A stretch of DNA of 36,422 bases from Bacillota bacterium (lineage in GTDB: Bacteria > Bacillota > Limnochordia > DTU087): NCBI GenBank assembly GCA_012798695.1, contig JAAZMR010000042.1, forward strand, positions 1 through 36,422, read 5' to 3'. This document shows, one piece after another, positions 29,964 through 36,422 of the stretch. The notes beneath the pieces were generated by a model. That model searched no databases, was not told the DNA's origin, and saw only the letters and a list, made by a program, of their open reading frames with translations. Made by a program: the position numbers and the translations under genes. The first letter of the stretch is position 1. Every line of letters starts with the position of its first letter.

Positions 29964-30821
29964 ATGGCAAGCCAGATACCCGCTCATGATACGTATTACC
30001 AAGACGAGATCGAGTTGCGGGAAATAGTAGAAGTAATTCGCAAACGCATATGGCTGGTCATACTCATACCTTTGATCGCAGCACTGACGGCCCTAGGTGT
30101 ATCGAAGTTCATCATTGTCCCCGAATACGCAGCATCAACCGGAATCGCTCTAGGGAGTTTCGTCCATGAAATCTATGGCAATGTTGCCGCGTCCAAAGAG
30201 GTCTTGATGAGTCGGGATTTGCTGCGTCAGGTGTATCAAGATCTAGACTTACATAATGAATATAGTTCAGTAGATGATTTTGCCCAGACCATTTCGGTAG
30301 AGGATATCCGGAATACTCGCATACTCAACATTCGCTACCAGGATAGTGATCCCGAGCGTGCTCAAAAGGTAGTACAGACCATTGCAGATCGGTTCTTGGA
30401 GCTATCAGATGAGGTCTATACTGCGAAGCGAGCTTTGCTAGAAGAGCGGTTATTAGATCTCCAGGAGGCCCATCATGAAGTAGGGGTTACGTATCAGAAC
30501 ACATTGGAGACCCTCAAGGCCTTAGAGGCCGCAGAGACCCAGAATGCCGAGACAGCTTTGGCCCGAGCTCGGATTATCGATTACCTCGTCAAAGGCGAGA
30601 CCTCGCTGGTGGCTCTGGGTTCTGAGATCCACGAAGTCCAGGTGCAGTTATCTGATTTGGAGAAGACAACGATCATCGAACAGCCCATGGTGGGTATCGA
30701 TCCGGTCAATGCACGACCCCTGCTGAACACCGCCATCGCGTTGGTCTTGGGTGGTATGGTCGCTCTAGGTGTAGTTTTCATCTTGGAGTATTTCGAGAAG
30801 AATCCACTGCAGTCTAGCTAG
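29964..30821 (+). CDS. Short Wzz-domain polysaccharide chain-length/export protein
   Basis: The 285-residue protein has the Wzz layout. A cytoplasmic N-terminus with DEIELREIVEVIRKR leads into membrane helix 1 (about residues 29-52). A periplasmic domain with SRDLLRQVYQDL and ISVEDIRNTRILNIRYQDSDPE follows, then a short coiled coil (about 150-225), and membrane helix 2 near the C-terminus (TAIALVLGGMVALGVVFIL). Members set polymer length or couple synthesis to export of exopolysaccharide. No tyrosine-kinase domain is fused. AAGGAGAAG precedes the ATG by about ten bases. It shares the ELREI opening with the larger Wzz protein at 34703, suggesting that both act on one polymer. Confidence 0.88.
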   Translation: MASQIPAHDTYYQDEIELREIVEVIRKRIWLVILIPLIAALTALGVSKFIIVPEYAASTGIALGSFVHEIYGNVAASKEVLMSRDLLRQVYQDLDLHNEYSSVDDFAQTISVEDIRNTRILNIRYQDSDPERAQKVVQTIADRFLELSDEVYTAKRALLEERLLDLQEAHHEVGVTYQNTLETLKALEAAETQNAETALARARIIDYLVKGETSLVALGSEIHEVQVQLSDLEKTTIIEQPMVGIDPVNARPLLNTAIALVLGGMVALGVVFILEYFEKNPLQSS

Positions 30822-30868
30822 GCATGGCACCGTGGGTTAGGTATTTCATAGGCTTCCTCTTCGGAATC

Positions 30869-30898
30869 AAAAGGACACCCCGGAAACCTGGGGCGCCC
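30869..30898 (-). terminator. Rho-independent terminator of the antiporter gene
   Basis: Read on the minus strand, GGGCGCCCC pairs fully with GGGGTGTCC (9 bp, two G-U) over an eight-base loop and is followed by TTTT. It lies in the gap between the convergent wzz-type and antiporter genes. Confidence 0.8.
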
Positions 30899-30925
30899 TT
30901 CTCGATCAAGCTTGATCCTGATCTA

Positions 30926-32098
30926 CTATACCGCTCTGGACTGTTTGGTGGTTGGTATGTCTCCAGCCCGCGTCAGAGCGTATTTTGCTCCAATGGGTCC
31001 CACAATCTCTGATGTCACAACCGAGGCCAAGACGATGGTCATGATCACAGATTGCAGCTCAGGGAACTTGACTGAGGTCACTACTCCAAGGCCTATGGCA
31101 ACACCTGCCTGAGGTATGAGGGCAAGACCTAGATAGCGCCGAAAAGTCTCCGGAGCTTTGGTGCGCAAAGCACCGTAATATGCCCCGCCGATCTTACCTA
31201 ATGCTCTAGCCAGAATATATCCGATCCCCAAAAGCCCCACCTTGGGCAATACTTCTAGCTGCAAATACATTCCGGACAGAGTAAAGAAGGCTACATAGAT
31301 CGGTGTTTCTACTTCCGCGATCAGCTGGAATAGGTGCCGGTTTTCCCTACGGGCATTGGCTGTGACCATACCTAGAGTCATGGTTGCTAGTAATGCAGAA
31401 AAATCCCAGTGGGAAGCCAGCCCACTGACTAGTAAGGCAGTACCCAGACCCAAAGTGAGGATTTCGCCATCGTTTCTCAGATGACGCAGCCCGTAAGATA
31501 GTAGGAATCCGCCAGCACCCCCGAGGACAAGTGAACCAGTGATCTCTATGAGGGGCCCCCAGATGATTCCCATCGTCAAACCAGAGCCATACAGCAGTGC
31601 ACTGGCAAAAGCAGAAGCCACACTATAAACCAGTAAACATCCGGCATCGTCTAAGGCTACTACTGCTAGTAGTGCATTGGTAAAAGAACCTTTGGCCTGA
31701 TACTGCCGAATGACAGCTAAGGTAGCCGCTGGTGCCGTGGCTGTAGCCAAAGCCGCTAGCAGCAGACTCAAAGGTAATGACGCACCCAGAAGCAGAGTAA
31801 CTGCCAACACCAGAATAAAGGCTCCCATGAGCTGGCTAATCGTGATGCCGAGGATTTGGGGACCCAAATCCCGGAGGTTTTCGATAGTGAGTTCGCCTCC
31901 GATGGCCAGAGCGATCAGACAGAGGGCAAACTCCTCTAAGGGCTGGTGTAGGACAAATTCAGGAATGGCGTTTAGGACTGATGGTCCCAGTAGAATCCCT
32001 GCTACGATATACCCGGTAACTGCCGGAAAATGCAAGCGACCCGCGGCTTTGCCTGCCAGTAGACCGACCAAGAGCAAAAACCCCAAGGTAGCCATCAT
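30926..32098 (-). CDS. CPA2-family cation:proton antiporter (Kef/NapA-type membrane domain)
   Basis: The 390-residue integral membrane protein has about 12 helices and the Na+/H+ exchanger domain. Visible marks are GRLHFPAVTGYIVAGILLGPS at the N-terminus and the unwound-helix region ATATAPAATLAVI. An Asp pair lies at VALDDAGCLLVYSVA, corresponding to the ion-binding aspartates of CPA2 proteins, and GLALIPQAGVAIGL lies near the C-terminus. It has no RCK/TrkA-N domain, so it is the bare transporter. GAGAGGCGG lies upstream of tandem ATG codons at 32096-32098 and 32093-32095. A PII-like gene lies upstream on the same strand, which may provide the missing regulation. Ion specificity (Na+ or K+) cannot be told. 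Confidence 0.92.
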   Translation of the reverse strand: MMATLGFLLLVGLLAGKAAGRLHFPAVTGYIVAGILLGPSVLNAIPEFVLHQPLEEFALCLIALAIGGELTIENLRDLGPQILGITISQLMGAFILVLAVTLLLGASLPLSLLLAALATATAPAATLAVIRQYQAKGSFTNALLAVVALDDAGCLLVYSVASAFASALLYGSGLTMGIIWGPLIEITGSLVLGGAGGFLLSYGLRHLRNDGEILTLGLGTALLVSGLASHWDFSALLATMTLGMVTANARRENRHLFQLIAEVETPIYVAFFTLSGMYLQLEVLPKVGLLGIGYILARALGKIGGAYYGALRTKAPETFRRYLGLALIPQAGVAIGLGVVTSVKFPELQSVIMTIVLASVVTSEIVGPIGAKYALTRAGDIPTTKQSRAV

Positions 32099-32282
32099 TT
32101 TATCAACCGCCTCTCGTTCTTCTATTACGGAAAAGCTATAGATTATTCCATATATGATATGTCATCATACCAGATAATCGAAGGGCCCAGTCTAGGGGTG
32201 TAATGGCTCCAGTTGTTGTTAGAGGATTCCATAAAAACACCAATCATACCATACACTAGTTGGACGAGGGTTGCAAGACCCC

Positions 32283-32304
32283 AAGGCCCATCTAACTGGG
32301 CTTT
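32283..32304 (+). terminator. Small hairpin in the gap between antiporter and PII-like genes
   Basis: AAGGCCCA (32283-32290) pairs with TGGGCTTT (32297-32304), including one G-U. There is no clear T-run. It could end minus-strand transcripts of the PII-like gene or be an operator. Confidence 0.35.
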
Positions 32305-32373
32305 AAGGTTAAATCCGTGTTAAGTGCTTGCATCATTTCCCAGAACACACTAGTGATAGAGGAGGTGGCTTGG

Positions 32374-32550
32374 GTGACACGTGGAGAAATATCTACGGTG
32401 GCTCCGGTCTGTTTCGAAGGCATCGGGGGAGATGTGACCGGTGAAGCTGGAAACAAGACGGTAAATGCATTGGTTGGAGCTGGGCCCCATAGCATAGAGC
32501 TAAGGAATATACAGGGTAACATCGTGCTAAGTCACCCTCCCCATCCTTAA
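32374..32550 (+). CDS. Possible small protein with DUF4097-like beta-repeat
   Basis: This 58-residue frame starts at GTG 32374, seven bases after a near-perfect GAGGAGGTGG. The product EGIGGDVTGEAGNKTVNAL, then HSIELRNIQGNIVLS, has the repeating short-strand pattern of DUF4097-type adhesin-like beta-helices, but is only about two turns long and has no signal peptide. It lies between two minus-strand genes. It could be a real small protein, a remnant of a larger gene, or chance; the ribosome binding site is the main argument in favour. Confidence 0.4.
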   Translation: MTRGEISTVAPVCFEGIGGDVTGEAGNKTVNALVGAGPHSIELRNIQGNIVLSHPPHP

Positions 32551-32604
32551 CAGTTAGCCTTTGTGTCATGATGCCAGCCATTGCGGACTCAACCCAGAGT
32601 ATCA

Positions 32605-32955
32605 CTAAATGGCATAATTTCCTTCGGCATCGCGCAGTCCTCGAATTGAGTCTACAGGTACTGTAAAGACGATACCGGTATTTGGCTGTGTGAGGTCACC
32701 GATAACGTCTTCGATGATCTTTACAGCCAATTCTACCTGATTATCCTCGATAATCGCCATGAGAGTGCGGCTCGGAGCAGCGGAACCCATGGCCACCTGA
32801 CTGAGGCGGGCGAAGATGGGGGCCGATTCGGCCATTAGATAGCCCATGCCCATGGATTCAAAAACTGTAGCACCGCTGATTCCTTGATTGTGGAATTCCA
32901 GCAAGATTGACGAGAGCAGTTCGGGCCTCTGGATTACTGCAAACAGTGCTTTCAT
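32605..32955 (-). CDS. PII-like regulatory protein
   Basis: The 116-residue protein is of the PII superfamily type: ferredoxin-like fold opening KALFAVIQRPELLSSILLEF, middle HNQGISGATVFESMGMGYL and end NTGIVFTVPVDSIRGLRD. The T-loop region lacks the uridylylated tyrosine motif of classic GlnB/GlnK, and the C-terminal segment differs, so it belongs with the PII-like group that regulates transporters by binding nucleotides. GGGAGG precedes the ATG. It is on the same strand as, and 506 bases upstream of, the cation/proton antiporter. Regulation of that antiporter is a reasonable guess; the ligand is unknown. Confidence 0.8.
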   Translation of the reverse strand: MKALFAVIQRPELLSSILLEFHNQGISGATVFESMGMGYLMAESAPIFARLSQVAMGSAAPSRTLMAIIEDNQVELAVKIIEDVIGDLTQPNTGIVFTVPVDSIRGLRDAEGNYAI

Positions 32956-32998
32956 TATGGACGCCTCCCGAAGCTAAGCTTTGTATTACGTTACCATT

Positions 32999-33027
32999 AC
33001 AATACACCAATCTGCCGTCAAACTCAA
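32999..33027 (-). promoter_or_regulatory. Probable promoter of the PII-like gene
   Basis: On the minus strand TTGAGT (33022-33027) and TATTGT (32999-33004) are 17 bases apart, placing the RNA start about 35 bases before the ATG. Confidence 0.55.
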
Positions 33028-33093
33028 ATACTACTCTAGCCGCAGGAAAACAAATCCTTCTGATTAAGTATAGTATTAAGGAATCTCCATAGG

Positions 33094-34368
33094 ATGGGGG
33101 ATCATGCCGTGAAGCAATATCTGAAAGGTCTTATCATCTCTGTTATTCTATTGATTACGTCAGTGATTGCAGACAGGGTAGGTTTGGGTTTATTGGCCAT
33201 ATCCTCGAGCCATACTCTTAGTGGCTTCTTGAGCATCGTTTTTGGGATCATGGCCTTGTATTACGCTATCTTAAGTGCGACCATTTTCTCTGTAAAGCGG
33301 CGGCATGGGATGCCCGGTGAGGTCAAGATGCTCAAGGGTCTATACCGGGTTTTAGCTTTCTTTGGACTCTTAGCCGGTTTCGTCTACGTCCAAGGGCAGC
33401 TAGCAGTTTTCAGCAGCTTTTTCTCACTCTTCGGGGGCATGCTGTTGGGCTGGTCCTTACAGGCTCCAGTGAGCGGTGTGGCCGCGTGGGTGTTAGTTAC
33501 CTTGAAGCGTCCATTTAGGATTGGTGATCGAGTCCAGTTTCCTTCCTTAGGATTGACCGGTGATGTCATGGAGCTATCAGCCATGTATACCACGTTGAAC
33601 CAAGTGGGAGGCGCCATTGGCAGTGAGGAAGCAGTAGGCCGCAGTATCCTGATACCTAATGCTATGTTATTCAGCAATGTAGTGATCAACTATACTGCCC
33701 AGCAAGAGACTGCCTATATTCTAGATGAGGTGGTAATCAGGATTACCTATGATTCTGACTGGGATACCGCTGTACAAATTCTCACTGAAGCTGCTCGTGA
33801 GGTAACTGCAGACATAATCAGGAATACCGGTCAGGAGCCTTACGTCAGAGCAGATAACTACGATTATGGAGTGTATATGCGCTTACGCTATATTACCCTA
33901 GCTACTGACAGGCCCCGGATATCCTCGCTCATTCTAGAACAGGTGTTCAAACGTTTTCAGGAAAACAAGAACGTTGATTTTGCCATCCCCTATGTCTATT
34001 CCTTCAAACGGGGCAAGTTCGCTACAGAGAGCCATAGAAGTGGGGATAGGCATACCGAGCTTATTCCGGTTGCAAGAATCACCGATGGGGCAACACTCTT
34101 AGCGGAACTAGAACAGGACCCGGAAGCGGTTATGCCCCTGGCCCGCAATATTGCTGACCAGGGGCTGCTGCAGCCACTAATTGCAGTCCGCAATCTCGGT
34201 GAAGATACCTATACGCTGATAGCTGGCCATCAGCGACTAAAGGCTTGCCTCTACCTTGGCTGGGAGTCAGTTCCAGCAATTGTGCAGAACCCGATTGGTT
34301 CTGAAGTACAACCTTTTAGGGCCAAGGGTTCAGGCACCACTAGTTCAAGCCAAACCCTTGGCCAATAG
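33094..34368 (+). CDS. MscS-family mechanosensitive channel fused to a ParB-like domain
   Basis: The 424-residue protein combines two modules. Residues 1-310 are a small-conductance mechanosensitive channel: three or four membrane helices, a glycine/alanine-rich pore helix (SLFGGMLLGWSLQAPVSG), the MscS beta-domain mark RPFRIGDRVQF, and a cytoplasmic alpha-beta part ending near KNVDFAIPYVYSF. Residues about 325-395 match the ParB/Srx N-terminal fold: PVARITDG, MPLARNIADQGLLQPLIAVR, YTLIAGHQRLKACLYLGW and VPAIV. The GHQR motif (378-381) stands where ParB has its nucleotide-binding G-E-R-R. The stop comes soon after, so no helix-turn-helix or CTP-clamp parts follow. ATG 33094 has AAGGA 11 bases upstream; GTG 33109, with GGGGGA at seven bases, is an alternative start. 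It is divergent from the PII-like gene. Confidence 0.9.
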   Translation: MGDHAVKQYLKGLIISVILLITSVIADRVGLGLLAISSSHTLSGFLSIVFGIMALYYAILSATIFSVKRRHGMPGEVKMLKGLYRVLAFFGLLAGFVYVQGQLAVFSSFFSLFGGMLLGWSLQAPVSGVAAWVLVTLKRPFRIGDRVQFPSLGLTGDVMELSAMYTTLNQVGGAIGSEEAVGRSILIPNAMLFSNVVINYTAQQETAYILDEVVIRITYDSDWDTAVQILTEAAREVTADIIRNTGQEPYVRADNYDYGVYMRLRYITLATDRPRISSLILEQVFKRFQENKNVDFAIPYVYSFKRGKFATESHRSGDRHTELIPVARITDGATLLAELEQDPEAVMPLARNIADQGLLQPLIAVRNLGEDTYTLIAGHQRLKACLYLGWESVPAIVQNPIGSEVQPFRAKGSGTTSSSQTLGQ

Positions 34369-34702
34369 GCCGCGAACCCACGATTCATGTATGCAAGCCA
34401 CAGTAGGTCTGAAGCCTCTGTGGCTTCACGTTGGTAGTTAAGCTAGGGTAATGGCCGTGGGTACTGCATTAGCTATGGGTCAGCGGAGCAAACAATCGGT
34501 ATGATGGTTGGACCAAGTACAGTGATCTCTGGCCTGCAAAACCAATAGTCCAGAGGCCTCTCATCGTCAGAGGAGTCTTTGAATTGCTAGAAAAATGTAA
34601 AGCAGAGAGGATTTACCTCTAGACTTGTGGAAAGTTTCAGCATCTATCTTCTGGGCGTTTTCCTCAACGCCGAATTCTGTCGATCCTAAGGGGGAGTTAC
34701 AA
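34369..34702. other. Long gene-free leader before the large wzz-type gene
   Basis: These 334 bases contain no likely gene. Hairpins visible: AAGCCACAG/CTGTGGCTT (34395-34403 with 34418-34426), probably linked to the end of the MscS gene; AGAGG/CCTCT around 34615; and GGCGTT/AACGCC (34654-34659 with 34666-34671) just before the ribosome binding site. I see no strong promoter and no known riboswitch. Exopolysaccharide operons often have long regulated leaders, so a regulatory RNA is possible. Confidence 0.5.
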
Positions 34703-36422
34703 TTGGATGCACAACCACAATTCTTAAGGGATGACGAAATCGACTTACGTGAGGTCTTCATGGTCCTATGGAATGGGAAATGGACGATCATTGCATTGAT
34801 GGTAGTTGCTGCTTTGGTTGCCGGTGTGGGTGGACGCATATTCTTGACTCCGAGCTATGATGCAGTGGCCACTCTCTTGATCATGCCACCTACCTATCAG
34901 AGTGCCATAGAGCCAGAACCGTTACCGCTAGATACTTATCGTGCCCTGGCCATGACTCATTCAATAGCGAGTCAAGTAATCGAAAGCCTACAGTTGAAAA
35001 ACGCGAAAAACGAGTCTTTGACAGCCGATGGTGTTCTGAAAGCCGTGGAAGTCGAGACGTCCGTTCCCCAAGGTAGCCGCACTGATAGTAGAGAGACAGC
35101 AGGAATGATGAATATCAAGGTATCTTGGAACGATCCGACTATAGCAAAGGACATTGCTAATACCTGGGCAGATGTCTTTATGAAGAATACAGCCCATATT
35201 CGCAAGAGCGAGTCAGACGAGATCGCCGGGGTTATTCTTAGCCAATTTGGTTCTACTGAAGAAGCACTGAAAAACGCGGAGAGACAACTTCTGGAGTTTA
35301 GAACGGCAGGTAGCATACCCATGATGACTCAACAGGTTGAACTGCTCATGTTTCAATTGGGCCAGCGTCGGGAGCGCGTTCTACGTATGCAGACCGATCT
35401 AGAGATGAAGCGGCATCAGTTTGAGACCCTTAGTAAACAGCTTGCAGCTCTTGAAGAAGACGGGGAGTGGTTGGGATTACTCACACGTGATCCCTCTAAG
35501 CTTTCGGACAATGGTCATCCCGCGAGGCGACAGATTGTTGAGACCATGGAACAGCTCTTGGCAGCCAACGCTGCTTTGATTGAATTTGATGAGCGGGCAA
35601 AAATCTCTCTTCTGGAGCAGGAACTGGAGCTTGAGCAAGAGCGTTTGCTCACTTACCAAAGTGAACTGGCTGCTCTGGAAGCTCAATACCCGCAGCTTGA
35701 AGCTCAATTTGCTGCCCTATTTTCAACCCTACAGAATCAGGAGAAGACCTTGGTTATGTCCCGTAGCCTTTCAATTGATGCTATGTGGTCAGCGGTGAGT
35801 GATGACCAAGAACTACTAGATAAGCTCAAGGAATTGCGTTTGATGGATGAGTCTCCCAACCCAACATATCAGCAAGTAGAGATGCTTTTAGCCGATAGCC
35901 AGGTAGAACTTGCTGCACTACCCAGGAAAATCCAGGCTTATGAGGAGTTAGTTGGGTCTTGTACAGAACGCATCGCATATCTGGAATCTACATTGCCAAA
36001 GCTTCAACAGACTAGGCAAGCACTAGAGGCACCAGTTACTCTCAGCAATGAATTATACGACTCCATGAAGGAACAGTACGCCTCTATGAGAAAAGAGTGG
36101 GCAGAGTTGGCGTCGGAAGTCCCGATGTTGAAAGCCGAACTGCAGTTAGCTGAAGGAGAGCTGACCCAATATGAGGAAAATGTATTAGCGATACAAGGAG
36201 CACTATTGGATTTACAGTTGGAAGAAGAACGGCTTGTTCGGAGTATTGACGCGCTAACAAGGACACATGACTCTTTGTCGGAGCAGGCGGAGAGTGCTCG
36301 CCTCGCCGAACTGCAGGCGACCGGTGATGTCCGATTTATTTCGCCCGCAGTAGCTCCTCGCTCCCCATCGAGCCCTAATCATAAGCTTAACATAGCTATC
36401 GCCATAGTCTTGGCCGGCATGA
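34703..36422 (+). CDS. Long coiled-coil Wzz-type polysaccharide co-polymerase/export protein, 3' end missing
   Basis: The frame runs open from TTG 34703 to the window end (573 codons visible). AAGGGGGAG (34688-34696) is spaced six to seven bases ahead of the TTG. The N-terminus DDEIDLREVFMVLWNGKW leads into membrane helix 1 (WTIIALMVVAALVAGVGG), then a Wzz domain with SYDAVATLLIMPPTYQS and AMTHSIASQVIESLQLKN. A very long coiled coil occupies about residues 170-545. The final visible part SPAVAPRSPSSPNHKLNIAI is the proline-rich segment that always precedes membrane helix 2, so only the C-terminus is missing. It is a second, much larger Wzz protein after the short one at 29964, and the genes beyond the window are probably exopolysaccharide synthesis and export genes. 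Confidence 0.9.
   Translation, partial: MDAQPQFLRDDEIDLREVFMVLWNGKWTIIALMVVAALVAGVGGRIFLTPSYDAVATLLIMPPTYQSAIEPEPLPLDTYRALAMTHSIASQVIESLQLKNAKNESLTADGVLKAVEVETSVPQGSRTDSRETAGMMNIKVSWNDPTIAKDIANTWADVFMKNTAHIRKSESDEIAGVILSQFGSTEEALKNAERQLLEFRTAGSIPMMTQQVELLMFQLGQRRERVLRMQTDLEMKRHQFETLSKQLAALEEDGEWLGLLTRDPSKLSDNGHPARRQIVETMEQLLAANAALIEFDERAKISLLEQELELEQERLLTYQSELAALEAQYPQLEAQFAALFSTLQNQEKTLVMSRSLSIDAMWSAVSDDQELLDKLKELRLMDESPNPTYQQVEMLLADSQVELAALPRKIQAYEELVGSCTERIAYLESTLPKLQQTRQALEAPVTLSNELYDSMKEQYASMRKEWAELASEVPMLKAELQLAEGELTQYEENVLAIQGALLDLQLEEERLVRSIDALTRTHDSLSEQAESARLAELQATGDVRFISPAVAPRSPSSPNHKLNIAIAIVLAGM

Noticed and set aside
32292-32522. A minus-strand frame with proline/serine-rich product opposite the DUF4097-like frame
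   Set aside because: No ribosome binding site and composition typical of an antisense shadow.
1-36422. CRISPR arrays, insertion sequences, prophage or integron features
   Set aside because: No spaced direct-repeat array, transposase, integrase or phage structural gene was seen on either strand.

Overview
The window looks like chromosomal DNA of an anaerobic-type Bacillota (Firmicutes) lineage that also has an outer membrane. Bacillota-type signs are strong GGAGG-like ribosome binding sites, frequent GTG/TTG starts, near-consensus TTGACA/TATAAT promoters, an SdpR/SdpI pair, and a SARP/BTAD regulator. Outer-membrane signs are a compact secretin, a porin-like beta-barrel ending in phenylalanine, a second probable beta-barrel, a LolA-like lipoprotein-sorting protein, a Spy/CpxP-like periplasmic protein and two Wzz-type proteins. 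I therefore infer a diderm Bacillota (Limnochordia or a similar uncultured clade). There is no rRNA gene or other phylogenetic marker here to prove it. I see no tRNA, rRNA, CRISPR array, insertion sequence or prophage.

Layout. 1-5.4 kb: truncated M29 aminopeptidase, D-threonine aldolase-like PLP enzyme, an autoregulated sdpR-sdpI pair with a perfect palindromic operator, a class II ketose-bisphosphate aldolase and an orphan VirB11/PilT-like ATPase. 5.5-11.4 kb: a lipid-export-type operon (MMPL/RND exporter, LolA-like protein, beta-barrel) followed by a TetR regulator, with a TetR-like palindrome sitting on the operon's promoter. 11.5-20.6 kb: iron-dependent alcohol dehydrogenase, Spy-like protein, a GGDEF/HD-GYP c-di-GMP enzyme, a DUF6951-like protein, D-lyxose isomerase, a small membrane protein, a 23S rRNA uracil methyltransferase and glutaminyl-tRNA synthetase.

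20.8-29.5 kb is the most unusual part. It is a run of plus-strand genes for exported proteins: a beta-sandwich protein, a secretin, a probable outer-membrane barrel, a SARP regulator with a degenerate GGDEF-like tail, a 70-residue protein, a two-domain exported protein, another small beta-sandwich protein and a large PapD/DUF916-like protein. It ends in a leader holding two consecutive c-di-GMP-I riboswitches ahead of a further exported beta-sandwich protein. The first switch is followed by a Rho-independent terminator. In the second, the P1 helix overlaps the ribosome binding site. Both are predicted to turn expression off when c-di-GMP is high. I propose that this locus encodes an undescribed surface structure or export system, linked through c-di-GMP to the GGDEF/HD-GYP enzyme 14 kb upstream.

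29.6-36.4 kb: a small zinc-ribbon protein, a short Wzz protein, a CPA2 cation/proton antiporter, a PII-like protein, an MscS channel fused to a ParB-like domain, and a long coiled-coil Wzz protein cut by the window end. The two Wzz genes probably mark the start of an exopolysaccharide locus. The antiporter, PII-like protein and MscS-ParB genes form a small ion or osmotic homeostasis group between them.
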